From assembly GCA_963801505.1 (NCBI GenBank), contig CAWDEY010000005.1:62001-126000 (forward strand): a stretch of 64,000 nucleotides of DNA, written 5' to 3'. This DNA comes from JAOUFP01 sp963801505. GTDB taxonomy: Bacteria > Nitrospirota > Thermodesulfovibrionia > Thermodesulfovibrionales > UBA6898. Below are positions 25,272 through 34,239 of the stretch, piece after piece (within the stretch, counting starts at the first letter, position 1; each line of letters begins with the position of its first letter). The position numbers and the translations under genes are program-made. The notes under the pieces are model-generated. The model made no database searches and had not been told where the DNA came from. It saw only the letters and a program-made list of their open reading frames with translations.

Positions 25272-27763
25272 TCAGCCCCTAGTAGGGGCAATTGTTGTCA
25301 CAATCAGGAACCCGGTGAGAAGAGTAATGGCTAGTATCGTGCCCCAGGATCTGTAATTATAACTTTTCGGGTTTACATAATCGCCCATGAGTTCTCTATT
25401 GTTGACCAAGAGAAGAGCATATGATCAAAACAAATGGCAGCAGCAGTCCGTTGACAACTGCTGAGAGCCCATTAAAAAGACAAGAGGGGCCCCCGGGATC
25501 ATAATCACCGCAGAGGCCAGTGCGATAGTCAGCGTATAGATCCACATGAACTGAGGGGCCTCTTTAAACGATTTATTGATGCCTGCCTCCCACCCCATGG
25601 CCTCGCAGATATAGTATGCTGTTGCCAGCGGTAGTATGATGCCCCAAGCAAAGAGGCGTTGGCAAGGCAGATTGCAAATATCAGGTATGCATATTGGCCG
25701 GCAAGAGGCTTAAGCGCCAGGGCAGCCTCAGCAGCCTCGTTGATCCTGATGCCGTTAGGGAACAGGAGTGCCCCACAGGTGACAATTATAAAAAAACTGA
25801 TGACATCTGTTATAAGGCAGCCTATAACAACGTCCAGCCTTGAGGCCGCGTAATCTTCCTTTTTGATCCCTTTTTCTGCAATGGATGATTGCAGATAGAA
25901 CTGCATCCAGGGAGTAATAGTCGTCCCTATGATAGCAATGCTCAGCATGATATATTCGGAATCCCATCTCATATTGGGGATGACCGGCTTTGTCTGAGGA
26001 CCTGACTCCAGTCCGGCTTTGCCAGAAAGGCCGGATGTATATATCCAAGATACACAGGCACAAAAGAAGTATCTTTTCAACGACACGGTAAGCTCCCTTT
26101 GCAACCAGCAGCCAGACTAGCTATTGCGCCTACTGGGACCATGAAGTATTTATTGAGTCCAAACAGTTCATTGCTTGCGGCCCACCCTGCAAACTCTGCT
26201 GCAGTATTGCCGAGATTCGATAAGAACAGAAAATCATGAGCCAGAAGGTTATCTTTACACCATAGTTTTCACGGATAAGTTCGGCAAGCCCTTTGCCGGT
26301 GATAGCCCCCATCCTTGCAGACATCTCCTGAATTACTACAAGGGCAATAGTAATAGGGATGAGTGCCCATAACATCGAATATCCGTAATGAGCGCCGGCT
26401 ATCGAATAGGTAGCTATGCCCCCGGCGTCATTATCTACGTTGGCGGTAATTATTCCAGGTCCGATAATTGCTAAAAGGAAGAAATCTCTTCCACCGGGTC
26501 ATCCTTTTCTCCGTCTTCCTTTTTGATACAGTAGGAAGAAGCATGTCGATTATATCGTCTACGGTTATTATCCCGTGCATATATCCGTCTTCGTCCACGA
26601 CCGGAAGTGCCAGGAGATTATACTTTGAGATGATCTCGGCAGCGTCCATCTCGTCTTCGCCGGGGGACACTGTTTTAAGATTGGTTTCCATTATGTCGGC
26701 AAGCAGGCAGTCAGGCTCGGCAAGTATCATTTCCTTTAGTGAGGTAACGCCGATCAATTTCTCTTCCTTATCGAGAACATATATGTAATAGACGTTTTCG
26801 ACCTCTTTCGCATTCAGCTTGAAACGCGCTGAGGCCTCCTCTACAGTCATAAGAGGTGAATAGGCGATATAATCGTTCGTCATGAGACCGCCTGCTGTGT
26901 CGTCTTCGTGTCCTAGAAGCTCCTGAATGTCTTCAGCCTCCTCTTTCTCGATGTTTTCGAGAAGCTCATTTACCTTGTTGGTTGGCAGGTCGCTCAGGAT
27001 ATCAGCAGCCTCATCCGGCGGCATTTCCTCTATTATGTCAGCAGCCTTTTCCGTATCCATGGCATTGATGAGATCTGCCTGCATCTCGGGCTTTAACTCA
27101 GAGAGCGCCTCTGCAGCAGTTTCAATATCAAGGTCCTTAAACAGGTGGGCGCCTTCTTCGCGTGAGACCTGGCTTATTATGTCAGCGATGTCTGCCGGGT
27201 GTAAATCAGAGAGCATCTGTCTTGGCACTGTGAGCGTGATCGCATTGAGTTTTGGGCGCAGCGGCTGAAGGTAGTCCCAGCTGATCAGGTTATATGGCAG
27301 GCTGACCTTTGAGCATGTTCAAAAACTCTTCACTGCCGCGCTCAATTCCAAGCCTCCTGAGTATGCCTCTGATGCCAACATCGACGCCGACCAGTATCGC
27401 GTTATCCTGATATCCTTCAAGCTTTATATCATTGACCCTGACAACCTTTGCGCCGTTGGCATCAACTATCTGTTTGTCAAGTATGTCCCTGACAACGAGA
27501 AGGTCTTCCTCGTTGAACTCATAGGGCTTGAGACTGTCTTTGAATATTCTGGGAGATATGATCTTTTTATTAAATATATTAAGGTCGGCCCATGGGAGTC
27601 CGAGAAGTTTCTTTTTCTTTTCGATAATCAGCATTGCCACGATCGGCATTGGATCGCCCTTTACGATCACAAGGTCTTTTACCCTTCCGATCTCCTCACC
27701 CTTAGGGTCAAGCACAGGCTTTCTGATAATATCGCTCGAAAAAACTTCACCGAAAAAAGACAT
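25272..27763 (-). pseudogene. PRC-barrel / MgtE_N / CBS / Nramp metal-transporter fusion, heavily frameshifted
   Basis: Read with frame changes, this is one gene of about 830 codons. The first frame (ATG 27763, 157 residues) holds two PRC-barrel units (RKPVLDPKGEEIGRVKDLVI; QIVDANGAKVVRVNDIKLEG). One extra base near 27300-27306 joins it to LPYNLISWDYLQP and an MgtE intracellular domain (DLHPADIADIISQVSREEGA; MPPDEAADILSDLP), then two CBS domains. Another extra base near 26468-26476 leads into an Nramp channel (AIIGPGIITANVDNDAGGIA, GNTAAEFAGWAA, MLSIAIIGTTITPWMQFYLQ). The Nramp part needs about seven further frame changes of both signs before its stop at 25272. The clustered breaks point to real decay of the transporter domain. 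An intact relative would be an Mn/Fe (or Mg) transporter with cytoplasmic metal-sensing domains. Confidence 0.8.
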
Positions 27764-27854
27764 TTTATCTCCAGGATTAATAAAGAGGTTTTGAAGTCTT
27801 AAGTATAACGCAGCTGACTTATTTGGGCAACTGTAAAGTGGCTATATGCCGTCT

Positions 27855-29042
27855 TTACGCCGCATGGAGAGCGGACTTGATATCTTCAATAATATCTTCT
27901 GCATCCTCCAGTCCGGTAGATAGCCTGATGAGCTTAGGATCTATGCCTATCTTGCGGTAGGCTGAATCTGAAAGTTTGGAATGAAACAGGGAGGCTGAGT
28001 GAAGGGCAAGAGTAGCTGAGTCCCCCAGGCTGACACCTATCTTGCAAAGCTCAAGGTTGTTGAGGAATTTTTTGCAGGCTGGCCCGTTGGGAAGTCTGAA
28101 AGAAACAATGCCTCCAAACGCCTTCATCTGGGTTTTTGCTGTTTTATGTCCAGCATGTGTCTTTAGCCCTGGATACAAAACATTTTTTATCTTTTTATGT
28201 CCTTCCAGGAATCTGGCGATCTTTATGGCTGAACCGCAGTGGTGGTCCATCCTGAGGTGAAGAGTCTTCAGCCCTCTGAGGAAAAGCCACGCGTTAAAAG
28301 GGGAGAGGCATCCTCCCAGGTTAAGGAGCGTATTTCTTCTGATGCTGGATATGATTTCCCTGGAACTGACAACGATACCCCCGAGCGCGTCACCATGGCC
28401 GGAGATATATTTTGTCGCAGAGTGTATTACGCAATCTATCCCGTAGGAAAGCGGTTTCTGGAGATATGGCGTTGCAAAGGTATTGTCCATAATTGATATG
28501 AGTTTGAATTTTCTGGCAATCCGCGCTATTGCAGGTATATCTATTATGCTCAGTTCAGGGTTTGATGGTGTCTCAAAGAAGAGCACCCGTGTTTTGCTGT
28601 TTATCAGGGAGGGGATTGTTTTATTTAGTTGATCGGCAGGGTCAAAATATCGTACTGGAGACCCGAGCTTTTTCAGAGTGTTTTCGAAAAACCCTCTGGA
28701 GCCTGAGTAAATATGCCTGCTTGATATAACTTCATCTCCTGGCCTCAGCAAATCAAGCAATACAGAGGATATGGCTGCCATGCCAGAGGAGAAGGCCACT
28801 GCGGATTCCCCACATTCCAGGAGGGCCATCTTGTCTTCTAGGGCCTTTACAGTTGGGTTAGAGACCCTCGTGTAGAGAAATCCCTCTTTGTCATTATCTG
28901 CAGCATCTCCGGCTTCTTTCGTGTCGTTAAATAAAAAAGTGCTTGTCTGGTAAATGGGAGTGCTGGCAGGATTATGCATGAACTGCCCCTCTTCTCCTCC
29001 ATGGACAGTTACTGTTGCGAAACGGTATTTTTTATTTTTCAT
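27855..29042 (-). CDS. Trans-sulfuration PLP enzyme (cystathionine gamma-synthase / methionine gamma-lyase type)
   Basis: A 395-residue Cys/Met-metabolism PLP-dependent enzyme. Recognisable segments are FATVTVHGGEEGQFMHNPAS then TPIYQTSTF, YTRVSNPTVKALEDKMALLE, AVAFSSGMAAISSVLLDLLR, and the PLP lysine in HSATKYISGHGDALGG. The C-terminal IRLSTGLEDAEDIIEDI carries the substrate-carboxylate arginine. The family includes cystathionine gamma-synthase and lyase, O-acetylhomoserine sulfhydrylase and methionine gamma-lyase, and sequence alone does not settle which. It stands between the metal-transporter fusion and recN, with no sulfur-metabolism partner adjacent. Confidence 0.88.
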   Translation of the reverse strand: MKNKKYRFATVTVHGGEEGQFMHNPASTPIYQTSTFLFNDTKEAGDAADNDKEGFLYTRVSNPTVKALEDKMALLECGESAVAFSSGMAAISSVLLDLLRPGDEVISSRHIYSGSRGFFENTLKKLGSPVRYFDPADQLNKTIPSLINSKTRVLFFETPSNPELSIIDIPAIARIARKFKLISIMDNTFATPYLQKPLSYGIDCVIHSATKYISGHGDALGGIVVSSREIISSIRRNTLLNLGGCLSPFNAWLFLRGLKTLHLRMDHHCGSAIKIARFLEGHKKIKNVLYPGLKTHAGHKTAKTQMKAFGGIVSFRLPNGPACKKFLNNLELCKIGVSLGDSATLALHSASLFHSKLSDSAYRKIGIDPKLIRLSTGLEDAEDIIEDIKSALHAA

Positions 29043-29171
29043 TTTTATGCTTTTTCCGGTAGACCCGGGGGTTTATTAAAATAATTGCTCATTAAAGGGC
29101 ACGGGCAGGACGGGCTTCAGAGTAATATGCGCATCCACTGCGCCGCTGAACGTCTATCTTTATTATGTCCA

Positions 29172-30836
29172 TCATTTCTCCCTGGCAAGAAGCTCTTTTG
29201 CATGTTTCAGGGAGGTTTCTGTTGAAGTGCCGCTGAGCATCCTTGAGATTTCATCGAGTCTCTCTTTGCCTTCTATTTCTCTCACATCAACAGTGACCCT
29301 TTTGTCTTTGTCTTTTTTCTCAACCTTCAGGTGAAAATCACCAAGACTTGCTATCTGAGGAAGATGGGTTATGCAGAGGAGTTGATGTTTCTCTGCTATA
29401 GCGCGCAGTTTTTTGCCGACGCTTTCGGCTGTCCTTCCCCCTATGCCTGCGTCAACCTCGTCGAAGATCAGGACAGGTAGGCTGTCTACTTCAGCCAGTA
29501 TGCTTTTGAGGGCCAGCATGACCCTGGAGAGCTCTCCGCCTGAAATTATCCTCGAAAGGGGTTTGAGCGGTTCGCCGGGATTTGCTGAAAACAGGAATTC
29601 AACCCGGTCCATGCCATGAGAATTGATGATGTATTTGTTGTCATGGTCTTTTTCCTGGCATAGATCTATTTTGAATGATGGCGCTCCGAATGCCAGATCT
29701 TTCAGGTTGGCTATGATCAGGGCTTCTATTTTACCTGCGTTTTTTGACCGTTTTTCTGAGAGCAGCTTTGCTGCCTGTAAAAGCGCATCCTGTTTTTGCC
29801 GCAGCGCTGTCTCGATAGTGGCCAGCTTTTCATCAGATGACTCGATGACATTGAGCTCTTCTGCTGCCTTGTCCCTGTAGCTTATTATCTCTTTGATGTC
29901 TACACCGTATTTTTTCCCCAGTTTCCTGAGCAACTCGAGCCTGTCATCGACTATCTCAAGCCTGTCGGGGTCAATGTTATATTTCTCTCTGTATCCGCGC
30001 AGGGCGATTGCCGCGTCATTAACAAGAGGCATGGCTGATTCAACCATTCGTAATGTTTCCTCGACACCGGTATCAATAGCATGCATCTCCCTCAAGGCTG
30101 ATAATACCGAGGAAAGCTGTTCAGTGCATGAGTTGTCTGATGAATAAAGCAGCGAGTAAGCTTTCTCTATCAGTTCATTCAGTCTGGAAAGATTTGAAAG
30201 TATTTTTCTTTCCTCTTCGAGATTCTCCTTTTCGCCGGTCTTCAATGAGGCAGTGTCTATCTCATTGACCTGGAACCGGAGCAGATCAGCCCTGTGGGCC
30301 CTTTCTTTGCCTCTTGTTGCCAGGTCATCGAACTCGTTTCTGAGGTCCAGCATTTCCTGATGAAGTGAACCAACTGCGCCCAGTTCATTTTGAAGCCTGC
30401 CGTAGGAATCAAGCATTGCTCGTTGTTTTTCCGTTTTTAAAAGACTCTGATGCTCATGCTGGCTGTGGATGTCTACCAGTGATTTCCCTATCTCTGAGAG
30501 CGTATGGAGTGTTATCATAGTATCATTGATGAAGGCCCTGCTCTTGCCGGATGCAGAAAGTGTCCTCCGGAGAACAATATCTTCCGAAATATCTATGCCT
30601 ATATCAGGCAGTGAAACAGCATCATCGATCTCAAAATAGGCCTGTACAGAGGCCTCTTTTTCTCCTGACCTTATCATATCAGTCTGTGCCCTGTCTCCCA
30701 GGGCGAGCCCGAGAGCGTCAACAATTATTGATTTTCCTGCACCTGTTTCACCGGTAAGGACATTCAGTCCGTTGCCGAAACCGACAGACAGGTCGCCTAT
30801 TATAGCGAGGTTCTTGATCCTGAGTTCTTTTAGCAT
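29172..30836 (-). CDS. recN: DNA repair protein RecN
   Basis: A 554-residue SMC-like ATPase. It has LKELRIKNLAIIGDLSVGFG then NGLNVLTGETGAGKSIIVDA (Walker A) at the N-terminus, the QHEHQSLL motif typical of RecN near residue 125, and a long central coiled coil (about 150-380). The C-terminal ABC signature region is ISGGELSRVMLALKSIL, with Walker B VLIFDEVDAGIGGRTAESVG. It acts early in double-strand-break repair by holding DNA ends. It is complete, begins with ATG and stands alone, with a partial dispersed repeat upstream. Confidence 0.95.
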   Translation of the reverse strand: MLKELRIKNLAIIGDLSVGFGNGLNVLTGETGAGKSIIVDALGLALGDRAQTDMIRSGEKEASVQAYFEIDDAVSLPDIGIDISEDIVLRRTLSASGKSRAFINDTMITLHTLSEIGKSLVDIHSQHEHQSLLKTEKQRAMLDSYGRLQNELGAVGSLHQEMLDLRNEFDDLATRGKERAHRADLLRFQVNEIDTASLKTGEKENLEEERKILSNLSRLNELIEKAYSLLYSSDNSCTEQLSSVLSALREMHAIDTGVEETLRMVESAMPLVNDAAIALRGYREKYNIDPDRLEIVDDRLELLRKLGKKYGVDIKEIISYRDKAAEELNVIESSDEKLATIETALRQKQDALLQAAKLLSEKRSKNAGKIEALIIANLKDLAFGAPSFKIDLCQEKDHDNKYIINSHGMDRVEFLFSANPGEPLKPLSRIISGGELSRVMLALKSILAEVDSLPVLIFDEVDAGIGGRTAESVGKKLRAIAEKHQLLCITHLPQIASLGDFHLKVEKKDKDKRVTVDVREIEGKERLDEISRMLSGTSTETSLKHAKELLAREK

Positions 30837-30884
30837 GTGTTATGTAAATATAGCATAAATGATTGTAGAGACTCCCGAAAAAAT

Positions 30885-30935
30885 TTACTACAGAGGCACA
30901 GGGTAAAGGATGAAAAATACAAAGAGAAATTATAA
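30885..30935. repeat. Half-copy of CCACAGAG-type intergenic repeat
   Basis: The sequence tttactacagaggcacaggg in the recN upstream gap resembles the left arm of the elements at 6913 and 12763 (TTCACCACAGAGACACAGAG) with a few changes. No matching right arm is visible before the DUF401 stop, so this is a degenerate or truncated copy. Confidence 0.4.
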
Positions 30936-30941
30936 TTTTAT

Positions 30942-32180
30942 TCAGCGCAGGATCTTATATTCAATAACTGCTGCGATAAATATAACTGCGCTGGCCGGCA
31001 ATATTTTTTTATATATACCCCATAGGTCTGCCTTGAAATATTCTTTTGTTAAGACAAGGCAGAGATGAACAGGGGACAGAAGCACTCCAATAAAACCTGT
31101 TGCAAAGGCAAGAGAGATAAAGGCGAGCGAAGCCCCGCCGTTCAGGCTGATAAGTAGAGGGAATGTGCTGCTTACAAATCCGAATGTTAAGCCTGTCAGC
31201 ATGCCTGTCATAAAAGGCAATAAGCATATAATGGGAAGAAGAGGGATATTCTGCTGAATAAAAAATCTGCTTAAATTATTGACAGCCCCTGATGCCTCCA
31301 TTGTCTCTTTGAAGAGCATGACCCCGAAGATCATTAGTATTACCTCCAGGGCAAAGCCATGCCTTAAGACGCGCGGGATATCAGCAACCCTGTATCTGTA
31401 TAAAGCGAAAAGAGGAGCTATTACGGCCAGAAGCGCATAATGAAGTTCCATATGAAGAATGACGACAAGCAACAGGACGGTCACCATCGGCAGAAAGCTT
31501 GTGAGATCTTTTTTTAAAATGCGGTTGCGGGTTTTTTTTTCTTCGGCCTGCTCAGCTGTTGTTTTATGCGGACTTTCCCTGATTCCTCGCATGGCAAAGA
31601 GAAAGCCTGTGGCAAGCAGCAGGATTGCATAGGTCATGTTTGCTTTAATGAGGTTATAAAGAGGTATATTCGATACAGCCGAAGCCAGCAATATACCCGG
31701 ATAGAGAGGAAGGATGAATTCCCATGGATGTCTGAACCAGTAGTTGATGAAGGCCTTCTCTTCCTGGCTCATGCTTATGCCTGAAGTTGCCTCCTTAACC
31801 ATTGGAGCGGAGAAGTAGGCGCCTCCAAGCGATGGCAGCATCCCGATCAATATAGGCATCGAGATGATGACGGCCTTTCTTTTTTTGAACAGGATTTTTG
31901 CTGCTGACATCATGGCAGAAAGAATGTTTTTTTCTCTTAGTATTAACTCAAGAATTCTGATTAATGAAAGCGCGAGGAACAGTTTTATTGTAATGTTGCT
32001 TACGAGTGTTCTTTTTATTGTAGCTGCGATGTTTGCCGCATTCATGCCATAGAGTAAGAAAAGGGCGGATGAAGCTATAAGCATTACATAGCCGATATTT
32101 AGTTTTTTTCTCAGAAGTAATAATATAAGAAATAGAACAAGGGAAATTTTTATTAATTCAGACATCCGAAATAATAACAT
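30942..32180 (-). CDS. DUF401 family membrane permease
   Basis: A 412-residue polytopic membrane protein with roughly ten hydrophobic helices. It matches the DUF401 family, relatives of the ion-transporter superfamily that includes citrate and gluconate permeases. Conserved-looking segments are MPILIGMLPSLGGAYFSAPM, FINYWFRHPWEFILPLYPGI, and LTGLTFGFVSSTFPLLISLN followed by GGASLAFISLAFATGFIG. These resemble the paired re-entrant hairpins of the superfamily. The substrate is unknown. ATG at 32180 is used, with an in-frame ATG five codons in as alternative. Its neighbours are recN downstream and a 546-base non-coding stretch upstream. Confidence 0.8.
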   Translation of the reverse strand: MLLFRMSELIKISLVLFLILLLLRKKLNIGYVMLIASSALFLLYGMNAANIAATIKRTLVSNITIKLFLALSLIRILELILREKNILSAMMSAAKILFKKRKAVIISMPILIGMLPSLGGAYFSAPMVKEATSGISMSQEEKAFINYWFRHPWEFILPLYPGILLASAVSNIPLYNLIKANMTYAILLLATGFLFAMRGIRESPHKTTAEQAEEKKTRNRILKKDLTSFLPMVTVLLLVVILHMELHYALLAVIAPLFALYRYRVADIPRVLRHGFALEVILMIFGVMLFKETMEASGAVNNLSRFFIQQNIPLLPIICLLPFMTGMLTGLTFGFVSSTFPLLISLNGGASLAFISLAFATGFIGVLLSPVHLCLVLTKEYFKADLWGIYKKILPASAVIFIAAVIEYKILR

Positions 32181-32726
32181 AGCCTGAGCGCATATATTAA
32201 TTTATGAAAGCAGACAATATGCAGAAAAGCATAAATATTAAATATAGAAGTAACTGCCTTTAGTCTATCCATCTTAGTAGTTACAAATATAATTTTTTGC
32301 TGGTGAGGTTTTCCTGAAATCTGCGGCTAACATAGGACATTTCTAAACATAAAACTATATAAACAGGCTATTATAAGGGACGCAAAAAAACTGCATATTT
32401 CTAGGCTCTTTACCCATAAGTTCCACTGGCCGTTGCAAAAGACCGGAATCCGTGGAAAAATGTCCACTGGTTTTCTAGGGAGGAATTACTTGCTCTCTGA
32501 TGGTTAAGGCCTTGAATTAATTAGATTAATCATGAGAGTTATTACTGAAATGTCGTATGATCAGAGTTTATAAAAAGACACTGAAAATCCCGGTTAAAAC
32601 AGTAAAAATACTTTAAATTCAAGGTGATGAGAAATAAATTGGTGTTTCATATGACATTCCTAACCTTTTTTTGTCAGTTTAATGTAAAATCAGGGGATAA
32701 CTCTTTGTTAAGGCGAAATTTTAATA
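32181..32726. other. Long AT-rich intergenic region upstream of the ASCH/par cluster
   Basis: This 546-base divergent spacer between the DUF401 and ASCH genes has no believable coding frame. It contains the word ataggacattt (near 32333), also seen near 61385 and 61408, and a short repeated ccactgg (about 32427 and 32469). It must hold both divergent promoters. I could not pick one confidently. No DnaA-box cluster was seen. Confidence 0.4.
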
Positions 32727-33338
32727 ATGCTTTCATTTAAACAAAAATATCACGAGGCAATAAAGTCCGGCAAGATCACAGTGTCTTTCAGGGATTGGAA
32801 GACATTGAATGTTCAAAAGAATAAAATCTACAAGTCTTTCAATCTTGGACTACTCAAGGTGCTTGAGGTAAGTTTTAAGAGGCTTGCCGATATTCCTCTC
32901 ATCGAGATACAAAAATCCGGTTTCAGGAGTTTTCAGGACTTCAAGGAAGGCTTTGAAGAGAGTGCCAGAAGGGCTGTTGACTTTAAGATTGAATCTGCGG
33001 TGAAAATTGAGTTTGAATATCTTGGCGAGGACATCGAGAATAAAAAAAGGCTTATGGGCAAGGTGACGCCTATGGAGTTATTCGAGATAAGGCAAAAGCT
33101 TATGTCAATGAACGAAAAAAGTGAGTCCAAAAGTGTTGTTAAGCTATTGCTGCTTCTGGAGAAAACAGGGCCTTTAAAGTTAGAAGATATCGAAAAATCA
33201 ATAAAGATTGCGCCGGATGCTATTAAATTAAATATACGTAAACTAAAAGAGTTGAGTCTGATTTCGAGTAATAGTAAGAGATGCTACTCTATTACCCCTT
33301 TAAGCATGAAAATTCTGGGGAATTTAAAGAAGAAATAA
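32727..33338 (+). CDS. ASCH-like domain fused to winged helix-turn-helix
   Basis: A 203-residue protein. The first part (GKITVSFRDWKTLNVQKNKI followed by YKSFNLGLLKVLEVSFKRLA) resembles an ASCH beta-barrel, a fold related to PUA that binds RNA or modified nucleotides. The GKxTVxFRxWK loop is the family hallmark. Residues about 133-203 (VVKLLLLLEKTGPLKLEDIE then KSIKIAPDAIKLNIRKLKEL) look like a winged helix with a C-terminal wing (RCYSITPLSMKIL). A nucleotide-sensing transcription regulator is a reasonable guess but unproven. It directly precedes the two parS sites and parAB. Its transcript would run into the first parS palindrome, which resembles a terminator. Confidence 0.6.
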   Translation: MLSFKQKYHEAIKSGKITVSFRDWKTLNVQKNKIYKSFNLGLLKVLEVSFKRLADIPLIEIQKSGFRSFQDFKEGFEESARRAVDFKIESAVKIEFEYLGEDIENKKRLMGKVTPMELFEIRQKLMSMNEKSESKSVVKLLLLLEKTGPLKLEDIEKSIKIAPDAIKLNIRKLKELSLISSNSKRCYSITPLSMKILGNLKKK

Positions 33339-33343
33339 ATATT

Positions 33344-33365
33344 GATTGTTCCACGTGGAACAATC
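33344..33365. promoter_or_regulatory. parS site 1 (also terminator-like hairpin)
   Basis: A 22-base perfect palindrome with core TGTTCCACGTGGAACA, one variant of the bacterial parS consensus (TGTTNCACGTGNAACA). It lies 104 bases before parA. It is ParB's loading site for chromosome segregation. The palindrome is immediately followed by five T residues, so as RNA it could form a 9-bp stem with an ACGT loop and a U-tract, ending the ASCH transcript. Confidence 0.9.
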
Positions 33366-33384
33366 TTTTTATCCCCCGCAGCAA

Positions 33385-33400
33385 TGTTCCACGTGGAACA
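33385..33400. promoter_or_regulatory. parS site 2
   Basis: A second exact TGTTCCACGTGGAACA palindrome, 38 bases from the first (start to start), lying 69 bases before the parA start. Paired parS sites directly upstream of parAB are common and often act both as segregation sites and as operators for parAB autoregulation. Confidence 0.9.
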
Positions 33401-33468
33401 CTATGAAACAGGGGGATAGTCTGATTAAGAGATGAATATTTTTCGGGAATGCTATAATACCTAAACCA

Positions 33469-34239
33469 ATGAATAAAATAATTGCCATAGTAAACCAGAA
33501 GGGCGGAGTCGGAAAGACAACCACAGCTATCAATCTCGCAGCGTCACTCGCTCTTTCAGGAGAAAAGATTCTGCTGATAGATACTGACCCCCAGGGGAAT
33601 TCGACCTCCGGCATAGGGATTTCCAGGGGCGAATTGCCATTGACTCTATACGATGTATTATCGGGCAGATGTGTGATTGGTGAGGTACTACAGCCTACTG
33701 GCATAGAAAATTTCATGATAGCTCCCTCTAGCATAGACCTGCTGGGGGCTGAGGTTGAACTTGTAGGAAAAGAAGGACGCGAAACTATCCTGTCTGATGC
33801 GTTATCATCAATAAAAGATGAATATCGTTATATTTTTATCGATTGTCCGCCTTCTCTTGGTATCCTGACCCTGAATGCCCTGGTGGCATCTGACTCTATA
33901 CTTGTCCCTGTCCAATGCGAATATTATGCGCTTGAAGGTTTGGGTCTTCTCGCAAGGACTATACAGCTTGTACAGGGAGCTTTCAAGCCTGATCTCGAGA
34001 TAGAAGGTATTTTATTGACCATGTTTGACACCAGGAATAATCTTGCCCATCAGGTTGTTGAAGAAGTAAAAAAACACTTTGGAGACAAGGTGTATCAGAC
34101 AATTATCCCCAGAAATATTGCCCTGGGAGAGGCCCCGAGCCATGGCAAGCCTGTTTTGCTGTATGATGTCAGGTCCCGTGGAGCTCAGAGCTATCTCGCC
34201 CTGGCAAAGGAGATGTTACGTGAAAACAGCATTAGGTAA
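33469..34239 (+). CDS. parA: ParA (Soj) chromosome-partitioning ATPase
   Basis: A 256-residue ParA/MinD-type ATPase with the deviant Walker A KGGVGKTTTAINLAASLA near residue 10, DTDPQGNSTSGIG, the IDCPPSLGILTLNALVASD motif near 125, and a C-terminal helix. It drives segregation of ParB-parS complexes by DNA-bound ATP gradients. The length without an N-terminal HTH is that of chromosomal Soj rather than plasmid ParA. It overlaps parB by 20 bases. Two parS sites lie upstream. Confidence 0.95.
   Translation: MNKIIAIVNQKGGVGKTTTAINLAASLALSGEKILLIDTDPQGNSTSGIGISRGELPLTLYDVLSGRCVIGEVLQPTGIENFMIAPSSIDLLGAEVELVGKEGRETILSDALSSIKDEYRYIFIDCPPSLGILTLNALVASDSILVPVQCEYYALEGLGLLARTIQLVQGAFKPDLEIEGILLTMFDTRNNLAHQVVEEVKKHFGDKVYQTIIPRNIALGEAPSHGKPVLLYDVRSRGAQSYLALAKEMLRENSIR

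Noticed and set aside
32330..32480. Insertion-sequence ends in the spacer before the ASCH gene
   Set aside because: Only a short ataggacattt word and a repeated ccactgg are seen; no inverted ends, target duplication or transposase fragment.
33340..33468. Replication origin at the parS region
   Set aside because: parS sites suggest origin proximity but no DnaA-box cluster or AT-rich unwinding region was found between the genes.
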